From: Ceratodon purpureus
Taxonomy: Eukaryota; Streptophyta; Bryopsida; Pseudoditrichales; Ditrichaceae
DNA: 64,000 nt
NCBI GenBank assembly: GCA_014871385.1
Contig: CM026423.1
Span: forward strand, 17,721,690 to 17,785,689
Reading direction: 5' to 3'
Positions 32,899 to 47,699 of this stretch are shown here, in pieces. A program made the translations under genes and the position numbers. Numbering within the stretch: the stretch's first letter is position 1; each line of letters starts with the position of its first letter. The notes under the pieces are model-generated. The model did no database searches. It had not been told where the DNA came from and saw only the letters and a program-made list of their open reading frames with translations.

Positions 32899-35462
32899 AT
32901 TCGTTGAGTCCAGCAACCTTATCGTCACCACGGTTCCTAAGTTTAAGCTGCAATCCTCAAAACCCGTTAACAAGTTCTGTAACACCTGCAGCCCACTCAC
33001 CTATCAAAATCACGTCGGTATCAACCGTCGAAAATCACAAGCCCAAAAACGGACCCCAAACTCATGGGACAAAAACCTGACACCAAAATCAATCACCGAC
33101 TCTTTCAAGGAAGGTAAATTCATAATAGGTACTCAACCGAACTATGAGCCTTTCCAAAAATAATCAAGCCAATCCGTAGTAATTAGCCCCCCACCTCCCA
33201 AGTGGGTCGGCACCGTGCTACCGGCGTCCATCGCCACACTGCAGCTCCCTCACTCACTTTGCGTCGTTTGCGACGCTCATAAACCACACAATTCTACATT
33301 ATGCATTGCAATCTGAAAATTGCAGTTCGGACTCCGACAGCACGAACACAGGAGTGGGCAAGCGTGTCCCTGCAAGGGTTCCATAGTAGTCCTGAGCTGT
33401 TGGTAAGCGACGACAGTTCCCGCTCTTTCAAAGCCTCGGACCTAACCGCAAAAGACATAAACGACGAGAGACACACGGATCGACACTAGACTTGTAACCA
33501 ACGCATGCGATCCCCGCAGCCATAACAAGTCCGGCGGCTCTCGCTCTCGCATGCCTCGGACCAACTAGACTGTCGAACTATATCCGCACTGGCCTTTACA
33601 TCGTGAAATTCTGGCGGTCACTTAACTAGGACGTGACCGCCAGAATCGCCCCGGCTACCCTCGGCATCCTCAAGCACCAGCTAGTCATGAAATAGAGACT
33701 AGAAGCGAACTAGAGACACATCCGCATGAGCACGAACCACTGCTCCAACAAGGGCAGTGACGAGATCCGACCTCGTCGACGACATTAGCACCTGCACCGA
33801 TCGCCATTGAACCATGCGCTCATGAGGGTCCTGCATACCATGCATACTTCCAAAGCGCTCAACAACGCCCACGCACGACCAAACGCGCCCCGAGCGATGG
33901 CATCCTGATATATAATGGACCCCAGGTCACCGGAGAAGCTCACTCCAGGAGTCTATGGCAATCGTCGCGCACCATCACCGTGCTTTCAATGGGTTCGCCT
34001 TCAATGCGCGGGACTCAGGTCATTATTGGCTAGGTGGTCTCCACATCTCACATCCGTCGCGGCGACTCGCGCGCCTGCACTGTCTCGAGCAGGCTTAGAC
34101 ATATTCAACAACAATCGCACCCGCCCCAACTGCCATCTATGTGTGGCAGCGGAGATGTACTTACCATAGCCGCTATCGCAAAGCCCAACAACGGCCCGTC
34201 CGCGACGGAATTTGCCCCGACCAACGGCGAGATATTGCAAGACTCCAGCTCGGACATTATGGATGGCAACTAGAAGCATACCAACAATGACTGCTTGCGG
34301 TAGAGTCATACAATCATCGCGCAGCATCACAACGTCCTCTGATTAGACCCTTAAATCTACTCAACCACTAGTGTCCATGGGGAAGCATGATCGCCGTGGT
34401 TCCAGCTAGACACACCATTCGCGCCCTATCGCACCTCGACCAAGTCGATGGTTGCAGCACCCGCACCGGCCCCTGGTAATCCATGGGCGCAGGGGGCACT
34501 CTAAGAACCATGCAATCTACTGCAAGTATCACCAAAGACCTTAAAAGAGCAGGATTTCACTCGACCACTAGGGGCAATCTGCTGGAGACTCATCTGCATG
34601 ATCACCTCAGCCATGATTGCTAGATCGGTGACTCGCCCTCTATCGCTGCGACTGTGGCTCTCTCGGAGGCTCGATTCTGCTCCGCGGCAGTCGTTCCTAC
34701 CCCAGCCGCCGTTGATACGCGAAGCAGATCAGCCTTGTGAACCATGGCCACCCGGCCGGGCCGCCGTGCAACGCTCAACTCCGGTGCCTATCTGCAAGCA
34801 CTCCACCTAGCCATCCAAATGGCCACGAATCTAAGCAAAACGAGGACTCTATGCGAAGAGCTCTGGTGATCACCGCGGCTTCGAAGGGCGGTAACAGCCA
34901 CTCTGACGGAGTCACTCACACTGTCGCAACCTCTGATCAGCTCGACTTCAACTGCAGCGGTGCCGGCAACGTCTGTAGCAACGTCTGTAGCAACGCCCAA
35001 CAACGATGCTACGACGAGAGGATTCACCCCGACCACCAGCACTCTAGACTCGAACATTATGTATCGACACAGACTACGATCTACAGAGTTTGCAGTGTCG
35101 AACCAACCTAAATGCGCAGTTTGGGATTGGACGCTCCTTCGATAGCGAGAACTCTTGATCTGAAATCGCTTGACACTGTTTGTATTACCGACATGTGCCT
35201 ATGAGTACTGAGTGTTCAGCTCGTCGGGAACTGAGTTCTGAAGTACAGACTTGGAGGCTGAAAGAGTTGCAGCAGTTATGATATAGGCATATTATGGAAC
35301 TACATTTTTTTGTGGGAGGCGTTACTTGGAGTTTTGATATATTTAATGATCTAAATTTAGTCAATCAGACCTTGCTCTTGCATAAATGCGTAGAAGAATT
35401 AACTCAGAGTAACTCTGATGCTGGTCTAAACGGAGAGACTGCCGGGGTGCCGCTAAAACTTA
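32899..35462. other. Intergenic, moderate GC, no recognised gene
   Basis: Open frames up to 124 codons exist on both strands without recognisable domains or splice-consistent exons, so none is called. It holds the hairpin at 33608-33646 and a duplicated GTCTGTAGCAAC at about 34970-34995. Part of it may be the promoter of the minus-strand gene ending at 32898. Confidence 0.5.
33608..33646. repeat. Perfect 14-bp inverted repeat, 11-bp loop
   Basis: ATTCTGGCGGTCAC and GTGACCGCCAGAAT form a perfect stem around TTAACTAGGAC. No adjoining gene explains it. Confidence 0.8.
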
Positions 35463-35781
35463 GGGCATCCTCAGTCCAACACTCTAGAGCTCCCTCCAAA
35501 CTAAAACCTATCTTTGGACTGATCTATAATTAGAAAGTGAAGTTACCATCATTGGAAACGTACTGGAATAAACGTGAGATATTTCTCAAGCAAATTTTTT
35601 TGTGAAATTGGGACATTTCACCTACGTCAAATTTTTACAATTTTTTTTTCTTAAAAAATATCACACGTTTATTTCGATGCGTTTTCAATGATGGTAATTT
35701 CACTTTCTAATTCTAGATCAGTCCAAAGATAGGTTTTAGTTTGAAGGGAGCTTTACATAGAGTGTTGGACTGAGGATGCTC
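35463..35781. mobile_element. Tourist-like (PIF/Harbinger) MITE, 319 bp
   Basis: Long inverted arms (over 100 bp each) start GGGCATCCTCAGTCCAACAC on the left and GAGCATCCTCAGTCCAACAC on the right in reverse complement. Both sides are flanked by TTA (35460-35462, 35782-35784). TTA duplications and GGGCATC/GAGCATC ends are typical of Tourist MITEs. No coding capacity. Confidence 0.85.
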
Positions 35782-35984
35782 TTAGTAATTCGACCTCAAC
35801 GATACCACCTGAGTCATTTCCTTGCAATTGGCAGTGGATAAGTACAACAATACCCTACAACTGATTAAAAGGTGTTCTAACGCCTACAGTAGGAACCAGG
35901 GGGAGTCTTCTGCGAGCCGCTGACGGAATTCAAAGGAATTACCGTGGGCCAGACCTGGGCTCCTTTATCTGACCTGAGGGTCAA

Positions 35985-36231
35985 TCCTTAGGTAGCGTTA
36001 TTTAGTTACAGTGGTAGCGTCTTTCTGCCAGTAGGTTTGTTGGCTCTCCTGCTTGATTTTGCGGTGGTGCTTCTTATTTCTCTCTTGCGGTGAAATAAAG
36101 GTTCCAGTTGTCTCAAAAAAAAAAAAAAAAAGTGTTCTAGCTACTCCGATCTAACGAGGGTGTGGATTTTCTCTTTTATGCAATGAATTCTCGTCATATG
36201 CTCTCAAAAAATAAAATAAAATAAAATAAAA
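35985..36231 (+). mobile_element. Two retroposon-like 3' tails
   Basis: A segment ending GGTTCCAGTTGTCTC then about 14 A (to 36130) is followed by a second ending GCAATGAATTCTCGTCATAT ... CTC and an (AAAAT)n tail (to 36231). They resemble the tail at 31930. Full-length bodies were not defined. Confidence 0.35.
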
Positions 36232-36611
36232 GGTGTTCTAACCTCTGAATTATTTTTACAACTACATTCAAGAGGCCTTACAGAAATACCATCTCTGTCT
36301 TTGCTCTTGGCTCTAATACTGTAGCCTTGAGTAAACAGTGTAGATATATACCATTTTTTGTGCAGTAGAAGGGACTTCTAATTTGCTGTTTAACTGTTTC
36401 ACAAGGCATGTTTATAAAATTTCACGGGATTTCAGGATTTTATATATTCTTTCATTCGAATTTCTTCATCCTAGTCTACAACTACGTCGGAGTAAGGGTC
36501 ACAAGACTGTTACTGAGGCCTTGAGCACCAGGGTAACTTGCTGTGCACGGATTAAATAATCGAGACTTTCTTCCTCATCATGATCTGATTTGGGCGTGGC
36601 TCTTTACAGTA

Positions 36612-36895
36612 AGGTTCAGTGTCCTATTATCACCAACTTAAGCGACCTGACCTATTTTTAGAAGTAGTAAATTCGAAATAAAAATATGATCACATTCGAA
36701 ATAGGTTTTCACAAGGATTGAAAAAATTTGCAACATGTAATTCGCATTTCTGAATTTTATACAAAATTCCAAACTGCTAAATAAGTTTTCACCTATTTGC
36801 GATATATACAAATGAGGTACATCTGTCCTTTCACAAATCAAGAGATTAGAACAGCGTCATTTTGGGTCAGAGGGCGCTTATAGGTAGTCCAACCT
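36612..36895. mobile_element. TA-flanked MITE (copy 2 of the 24459 family)
   Basis: It is colinear with 24459-24772 (shared CACCAACTTAAGCGACCTGA and more) but lacks the internal 30-bp duplication. Its TIRs have decayed: left AGGTTCAGTGTCC, right in reverse complement AGGTTGGACTACC. TA lies on both sides. Confidence 0.8.
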
Positions 36896-37056
36896 TACCT
36901 CCCCAACCTGCTACCGAACTACAGTAGTATCAACGTGAGTCAAGCGAGTCCAAGTAGGGGAGTGGGGTCAGTGGGCACCTAAGTTACTGCAGTAATTTAC
37001 AAGCTTGAACCCGCCTCAATAAAGTGAAGTTTCTTGAGCCAATCCATGCACCAAAA

Positions 37057-37331
37057 GGGTCTCTTTATTTCCCCCCATCGAGAGGTGCAACCAGCGGTTC
37101 GGTTGCTAGGCTTAGTGGGTTCTATTGCGCTGCCCTTCCCCATTTTGGGGTCATGTGGTCTTTTTTTGTTTCCTTTTTTGATAACTTCGGGGCTGTAGGC
37201 TTCAAATTACCCGATGGAGATCCTCTTGAGATCAGTAGGACAACAACTCAAAGCAAATAATAGGGGCAGAGATTTGCCCCCACCCCTCCGACCCCTCGAG
37301 CCTCGCTTGATGAGGGGATTTAGACAGATCC
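37057..37331. mobile_element. MULE-derived MITE, 275 bp, same end family as the 13-kb MULE
   Basis: The left end GGGTCTCTTTATTTCCCCCC then ATCGAG matches the MULE end GGGTCTCTCTATTTTGCCCC then ATCGAG. The right end in reverse complement (GGATCTGTCTAAATCCCC) is a decayed version. It is flanked by GCACCAAAA and GCACCAAAC, a 9-bp duplication with one mismatch. It has no transposase frame, so it would depend on a transposase such as the one at 6398-9649. Confidence 0.75.
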
Positions 37332-38162
37332 GCACCAAACGATCATCTCTGATACAACAACTTGAACTGAAAATTTAACCTCATTCCATGCACAAAGAAA
37401 ATATATATTAAGAATGTGAAAATTCATTATAATAAGCAAAATAAATCAGAAAGCAAGACGCAATTTCATGCCAAAATGACACTTACAAGATCAAAAGCAA
37501 CCTGCCAACTAAAGAATTTCACAGGAACGAAATAATGCATGCTATGTTTAGAGGACAAGATCAATAAATGAACAAAAATCACCATCTCCTCCCTGAACTG
37601 TAATTTCAACTCGGCTCATCTAGGCATGTGCGATTACCGTAACACCGTAGTAGGTTTGCTTACTGCAGCATGCAGAACAAATAATTATTTTTTTGAAAAA
37701 ATAAAGTTAATTTTTTGAAAATCAATTTTTCAAAATTTTGTTCCCTTATTTTTAGAGAGAAAAAATTCATTCAAATGAGGGTAGATGTATTGGGACAGTA
37801 AAATTTCTTCGTTAAAAATGACATTTTCATCCACTTATGAACAAAAAACTTGTTGAAACCTAATTCTATGCCCTAATCGTGCTTAACCTAAGTCTCTTCA
37901 CTTCCCTTGTATCATGTCTGTATTTTTCGTTTGCAAATTTGTATGTGTTTTGTTTTTGTAGTGTAAGAGTACAAGAGAGAGTAGTGATGGCCTCTATGCA
38001 CCAAAGGGTCGACTGTGCTTTTACACCATTACAAGAGAGGAGAGGGCCATGGAGAATGAAAAGGAATTTACAAATTTTGACAAAAGATTAGAAGAGCAGC
38101 GTTCAAGGGCAAGCAAGGAAGTTTTGAAACGACGAGTGGACACACCAAAGGAGACGGAGATT
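37332..38162. other. AT-rich spacer before the large inverted repeat
   Basis: Short open frames only; no gene or repeat boundary recognised. Confidence 0.5.
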
Positions 38163-39960
38163 GTTTTAGACCTTTTGCAAAAATTGCACAAAAGTGATGG
38201 AAATATGTAATTGAATTCAAATTTTTTTTTCGTAATGTAAAATCTCAATATATTCATTTCCAACTCAAAAAGTTTTGTGTACTTTGTACACTTTAAAGTT
38301 ATAGAATAAACGCTTTCAATCCAAGAAAAGTGAATGCAATCATTTCAAAAAGTGCCTAAAAAAGAATCAAAACGATTTTGAAACCACTTTTGATGGGGAG
38401 GTAGCCTTTATATGTTCTCTAAGGTAATCTAAAATGGTCAATATATGTACTCACTAACTAATTTAAGATCCAAAAGTACCAAAAGGATGTTTTTTAAGAC
38501 AGTTACTTCTGCGGTGTTTTTTGTGAACTTCTTGTGGGATATTTTTCACCAGAGATTCTTTTTTAATACTCTAACCCCTTGAATTGGATTCTCATAAAAG
38601 TCTAACTTCCAAAACTCTTTAGTAATCCCAAAAATTGCTTCAATCATTGCATTACCAACCCAAAAGCTACAACATATGGTACTTCACTAAGGGTCATCAT
38701 ATTAGGCCTACGCCCAACAAGATCTTGGAACCACAACTCCATTGATCTTATGTCAAATAACATGAGTGTTCTCATGATAAGGAACTTCTCTGATCACATC
38801 CACTGGAAGTATGCAATGAAAAACATCACTATTAAATAAGATAGCATAGAATTAAGTTGGAGATAAGTACTCCATGAATATCCAAAAAATATTCCATCCC
38901 AAGCATATGTTGTTTGCATTTTGTATTCTCTTTGTTCAAACTACATGTGCACTTGAGGTCACACCTTCACAAAATTGAATATTGTGATGTTGTTTCAAGT
39001 GACACGACGTATGTGTGACACATCCACATGGTCCCAAAATTGAAAGGAGAAATGGGATTAGAGCGTGCTCATCAAACCCTGGTTTTAGTGCAAGCAGTGC
39101 AGAGACTCAAGAGAGGCGCAACCCAAGCCAAATGAGCCAATGGGGAGGAACCATTACCCCCAAGGTATGTCCAACTCTTCACAAACTTGCGTCCATTGAA
39201 ACAGAGCCTCGCAGACGAATATGTGTTGAGCAGAAGAACACAAATCATCAATGTGAGCCTGTACACCGTCCAAACCATAGACTCTCCATGGGGTTGATGT
39301 GCGGAATGTCCACCCATGTTAGTAATTTTTGAAAAACTGGAAACTTGTTCATACAATGTCCAAATATTGCATGCTAAAGTGTGTTGGAGTTGCCGTTCAA
39401 TTGCCCACAAGGTGCTGTCAAACTAAATCCAATCTAATAATAGAAAGAAGATTGTGTAAGGGCCCAGAATAGATGCACATACGATTAGAGCTGAATCATG
39501 GTAGAGACAGGCTTGGGACCCAAAGGGTTCATTTAAGAGCTGATGAGCAGTGCCATCTGATACATCTCTCAAAGGTTGAGAATGGATCCTGATCCTGATG
39601 ATCACCGGGACTCCTTTCCGGGCAGGACCCCTCTTCCTGGCCGTCCAGGTTTCAGCAAAGTGGGGTGCGGATATTAGGGGTGGGATGATGAGTTGATCAC
39701 AAAGCAACCATAGCAATGTGGGGGCGCAATTACAGTAAGCGTGAAAATGCCACATGAAAATTGGTAACTGGTGCCATGATTCGCTCAAACCTAGTTCCCT
39801 CAGAAAGGCCGGCCTGCCAAGTGCAGGCTCCACAGGCTCGGGCAAGTCTGCCAACATAGTTGACCATTTGGTGGTCGATCAACTCCTACAACTTATTTTA
39901 CCCATTCAGAGTTACCTAAGGGTGTACTGTTACACTGTTCAGGGGAATTCCCATCTTGAC

Positions 39961-40291
39961 CCCTCGCTCTAAACCTCGCCCACGTCTTAATGACGAGGCG
40001 GGCCCTCCCCCTCCTCCTCCCCTTTCTCCTTTCCTCCCTGATCTATTTTTAGGGGCCCTGCGGCCCTTTTTTAGTAATTTTTTTATTTTTAATGAAACCG
40101 GGGACCCCGAATTAGCCTAGGGGGACCCACTAGATTAATTTTAGTTAGTTTATACATTTTTTTAATTTTTTTAATTTTTTAATTTTTTTTTCATCAACAT
40201 GCAAAATAAAGGGGGCTTTTTGCCCCCTCCAATGACAGCCCTGGTTGGGGGGCCCTCGTCATTAAGACGAGGGCGAGGTTTATCGCAAGGG
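39961..40291. mobile_element. MULE-type MITE, 331 bp, intact
   Basis: The ends are CCCTCGCTCTAAACCTCGCC and, in reverse complement, CCCTTGCGATAAACCTCGCC; the paired region continues for about 44 bp. It is flanked by the perfect 9-bp duplication CATCTTGAC (39952-39960, 40292-40300). The mirror arm at about 49723-49735 has the empty site with one CATCTTGAC. A split older copy is at 25775-28580. Confidence 0.9.
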
Positions 40292-40480
40292 CATCTTGAC
40301 ACCCTGCAACTTTCCTCCCCAACCCACCCACAGAGGGTCCTCTCTGGGGCCCAACCGCTTATTGGAAACCCAGGAGTGTTGAGAACACTGTTGAGATATG
40401 ACCCAACACGCATTTTAACTGTAGGTGGCGCCGCTGGCAACACATGTTCAACCTCAACTGGGGCAACACAGCCACTGTTA

Positions 40481-40854
40481 AGGTAGTGGTCCCAGAAACC
40501 GTCCGAATTTCAGGTTTGCTCATTTGGAATAGTGGTGGAATTTTTTGATAATTTTTGGATGAAGTGCAAAGCTAGTGCAAAGCCATCCCAAAAAAAAAAT
40601 CATTTTTTGAGTAAGTCTACAATTTCCTATGAATTTTTGAATGTTCAGCCCTAGGTGCTCCACTAACCGTCCCTAGAGTCATGGTTAATATGACCACTTG
40701 GATTCTGAGAATAGGACGTTTCTGCACCAATCACAAGCACTCAATTTCTGCAGCCATAGACAGAATTAGAATGATTTTGCACAGTTTCAGGAACAGCCTA
40801 TGTCAAGCCTATGGGACGGTTTTTGGGCCGGGACGGTTTTTGGGCGCACTACCT
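40481..40854. mobile_element. TA-flanked MITE, 374 bp (left arm)
   Basis: The TIRs AGGTAGTGGTCCCAGAAACC and, in reverse complement, AGGTAGTGCGCCCAAAAACC (then GTCC in both) are flanked by TA on each side. The mirror copy in the right arm is 49167-49540, also 374 bp, duplicated with the arm. No coding capacity. Confidence 0.8.
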
Positions 40855-41212
40855 TATGTCTGGCTCACTGGCCCCACTGTTTCCAAATTGTTGGGATCCT
40901 TAAATGGGCATGCAGTCACCCTGGAGCATGGAGGCTGGGCCTTCAAGAGCAGTTCTTAGCATCTTGTTTGCATTTTTCTTTTTTTTCTTTTTGACGCAAT
41001 AGGAATTCATTGCAGGAAATTAGATTACATCTTGCTTGCATTTTGACTCTTCTGCATGCAGTGCCAGGGCTGTCAGCGGGGTGGGCATAATGGATGTGCC
41101 AATGCTTGCCTGGGAAGTGTAACCCACAGTGGTATTCATTCTTTGTTTCCTTCATGATATTGAGGATGCCTGGAAGACGTGTATAAGTTCAATTGGGAAT
41201 CCATCTCGATAC

Positions 41213-42321
41213 GAGGCTGTCTTTTCGGAGTGCGTGGCTTAGGGTGCGTGGGTCCATGTGTAGGCCTTATCAGCCGGAATTTAGACCACCTAGTTACTGC
41301 ATTTAACAGATTTGCAGTGACGGAAACTGCGTCAGAGATGAAAATTTGATCCCAACTGCCACAGTAAAGCTAGAACCATAGAACTCACTGCTTTTTTATT
41401 TTTATTTTTTATTTTTTATATACTGAATAATTTAATAAAACTATTTAATGATCAATTTTATAATGAAAATATTTACAAATTTACGTTTAGAAATTTAAAT
41501 ATTACATTCGTGATTTTCCAAAAATAAAAAATTAATTTGATTGATTGGGTCAAGTGATTACTTAATGATAAATGATTTTTTGTAAATGGCTTTTTGCATC
41601 CTTATTCTTTGATTTTGATCATTCTGAGTTTTACACATTTTTAATATTATTTGGATGATAAAATAGGGGCTATAAAACCCAAAATTCAATGAGATCAACC
41701 CTAGCTATCCCGCTATCGTTGTTTTGAGTGAACCCTAAAATTACTTAACGGGCAACAGGTCCTACCGGACCCGTTGCCTTATTCAAACCCTTCTCGCTCC
41801 GCTCGATGGGTTTGAAAGGCTTTATATTTTTGCATCCTAATTTTTTGATTTTGATAAGTTTGAGATTTACATATTTTTAACATTATTTGCATGATAAAAT
41901 AAGGGCTATAAAACCCAAAATTCAATGAAATTAACCCTAGCTATCCCGCTATCGTTGTTTTGAGTGAACCCTAAAATTACTTAACGGGCAACGGGTCCTA
42001 CCGGACCCGTTGCTCTTATTCAAAGCCTTCTCGCTCCGCTCCATGGGTTTGAAAAGCCTAGTATTGCTTAAATATTTCTTATGTGAAATATATTTTTTAT
42101 TTATAAAATTTAATTTAATTATTTTATTTATTTATTTTCCTGAATTTTCCCTCAAAGGAACGGTTACAGTCACAATTTGGAACTGTATATTTCATTGAAG
42201 CCAGCATGAATTTTCGTTTTCATCCCCTTCTCCCACATGACCAGTGACTTCTCAGATTTTGATCCTGTCAGTGGACAGGGCTATGTGCACTCGGAGTGAC
42301 GCACTCCGAAACGCTGTCCTC
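41213..42321 (+). mobile_element. MULE-like non-autonomous element, 1,109 bp (tandem copy 1)
   Basis: The ends are GAGGCTGTCTTTTCGGAGTG and, in reverse complement, GAGGACAGCGTTTCGGAGTG. The outer duplication TCTCGATAC lies at 41204-41212 and, after copy 2, at 43437-43445. Inside is a tandem duplication of about 215 bp (roughly 41610-41825 and 41828-42045). Each half ends in GCAACGGGTCC/GGACCCGTTGC palindromes and a CTTCTCGCTCCGCTC stretch. No transposase frame. Confidence 0.8.
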
Positions 42322-42327
42322 TCTCGA

Positions 42328-43436
42328 GAGGCTGTCTTTTCGGAGTGCGTGGCTTAGGGTGCGTGGGTCCATGTGTAGGCCTTATCAGCCGGAATTTAGA
42401 CCACCTAGTTACTGCATTTAACAGATTTGCAGTGACGGAAACTGCGTCAGAGATGAAAATTTGATCCCAACTGCCACAGTAAAGCTAGAACCATAGAACT
42501 CACTGCTTTTTTATTTTTATTTTTTATTTTTTATATACTGAATAATTTAATAAAACTATTTAATGATCAATTTTATAATGAAAATATTTACAAATTTACG
42601 TTTAGAAATTTAAATATTACATTCGTGATTTTCCAAAAATAAAAAATTAATTTGATTGATTGGGTCAAGTGATTACTTAATGATAAATGATTTTTTGTAA
42701 ATGGCTTTTTGCATCCTTATTCTTTGATTTTGATCATTCTGAGTTTTACACATTTTTAATATTATTTGGATGATAAAATAGGGGCTATAAAACCCAAAAT
42801 TCAATGAGATCAACCCTAGCTATCCCGCTATCGTTGTTTTGAGTGAACCCTAAAATTACTTAACGGGCAACAGGTCCTACCGGACCCGTTGCCTTATTCA
42901 AACCCTTCTCGCTCCGCTCGATGGGTTTGAAAGGCTTTATATTTTTGCATCCTAATTTTTTGATTTTGATAAGTTTGAGATTTACATATTTTTAACATTA
43001 TTTGCATGATAAAATAAGGGCTATAAAACCCAAAATTCAATGAAATTAACCCTAGCTATCCCGCTATCGTTGTTTTGAGTGAACCCTAAAATTACTTAAC
43101 GGGCAACGGGTCCTACCGGACCCGTTGCTCTTATTCAAAGCCTTCTCGCTCCGCTCCATGGGTTTGAAAAGCCTAGTATTGCTTAAATATTTCTTATGTG
43201 AAATATATTTTTTATTTATAAAATTTAATTTAATTATTTTATTTATTTATTTTCCTGAATTTTCCCTCAAAGGAACGGTTACAGTCACAATTTGGAACTG
43301 TATATTTCATTGAAGCCAGCATGAATTTTCGTTTTCATCCCCTTCTCCCACATGACCAGTGACTTCTCAGATTTTGATCCTGTCAGTGGACAGGGCTATG
43401 TGCACTCGGAGTGACGCACTCCGAAACGCTGTCCTC
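42328..43436 (+). mobile_element. MULE-like non-autonomous element, 1,109 bp (tandem copy 2)
   Basis: It appears identical to 41213-42321 by eye and by its translated frames. Only TCTCGA, six of the nine duplication bases, separates the copies. It ends at the second outer TCTCGATAC. The right arm of the inverted repeat has just one copy (47700-48808). Confidence 0.85.
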
Positions 43437-43739
43437 TCTCGATACCATCTACTTTTTGAGAAATATTATGTGTGTACAGTATGTTTACATAGCAACTGAT
43501 TGGTAGTCTGTAGTTGACTATGCAAATTGTGATTTTTGTGTTATATGGAAGGGTTTGTGATTTCCAGCTTTGGCCATATGTTAATGTGTAGGGCTGATTT
43601 TTTGCAAAGTTTTAGCCAGTCCACGTCCAAAAACGTTGAGTTGAAAGGGAAAAAATAATTGGAACCTGACCATGGAAAGGTTGAAGAAAAAAACAACATG
43701 TCCCAAAACCGGTTGGAAATTGAAAATGCTCGTCCCACA

Positions 43740-47365
<3,626 letters not shown>

Positions 47366-47699
47366 TTTCTGGGACAAGCATTTCCAATTTCAAACCCGTT
47401 TTGCGACATGTTGTTTTTTTCTTCAACCTTTCATGGACGGGTTGATTTGAAATTACCAGATTTCGGACAGGTTCCAATTATTTTTTCCCTTTCAACTCAA
47501 CGTTTTTGGACGTGGACTGGCTAAAACTTTGCAAAAAATCAGCCCTACACATTAACATATGGCCAAAGCTGGAAATCACAAACCCTTCCATATAACACAA
47601 AAATCACAATTTGCATAGTCAACTACAGACTACCAATCAGTTGCTATGTAAACATACTGTACACACATAATATTTCTCAAAAAGTAGATGGTATCGAGA

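Larger units (their letters stand above)
38163..43739 (+). repeat. Giant inverted repeat, left arm (5.6 kb)
   Basis: It pairs with 47366-51518 at near-identity; many open frames on the two arms translate identically. It is longer than the right arm because it has a 331-bp MITE (39961-40291) and a second tandem copy of a 1,109-bp element (with 6 bp between), and it lacks about 30 bp near 43670. The arm has no convincing gene. The frames at 39423-39857, 40199-40486 and similar positions look like shadows of transposon remnants. The region 38320-38620 is related to element G. Confidence 0.9.

Noticed and set aside
33915..35145. Several frames of 60-124 codons
   Set aside because: Overlapping on both strands, low complexity, no recognisable family.
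39072..39410. Possible Tc1/mariner transposase remnant (a frame in the mirror arm gives IPHINPMESLW, like the conserved NPIEnLW block)
   Set aside because: Only one short motif fits, frames are broken and no catalytic Asp motifs could be placed. It may be a real relic but is too weak to annotate.
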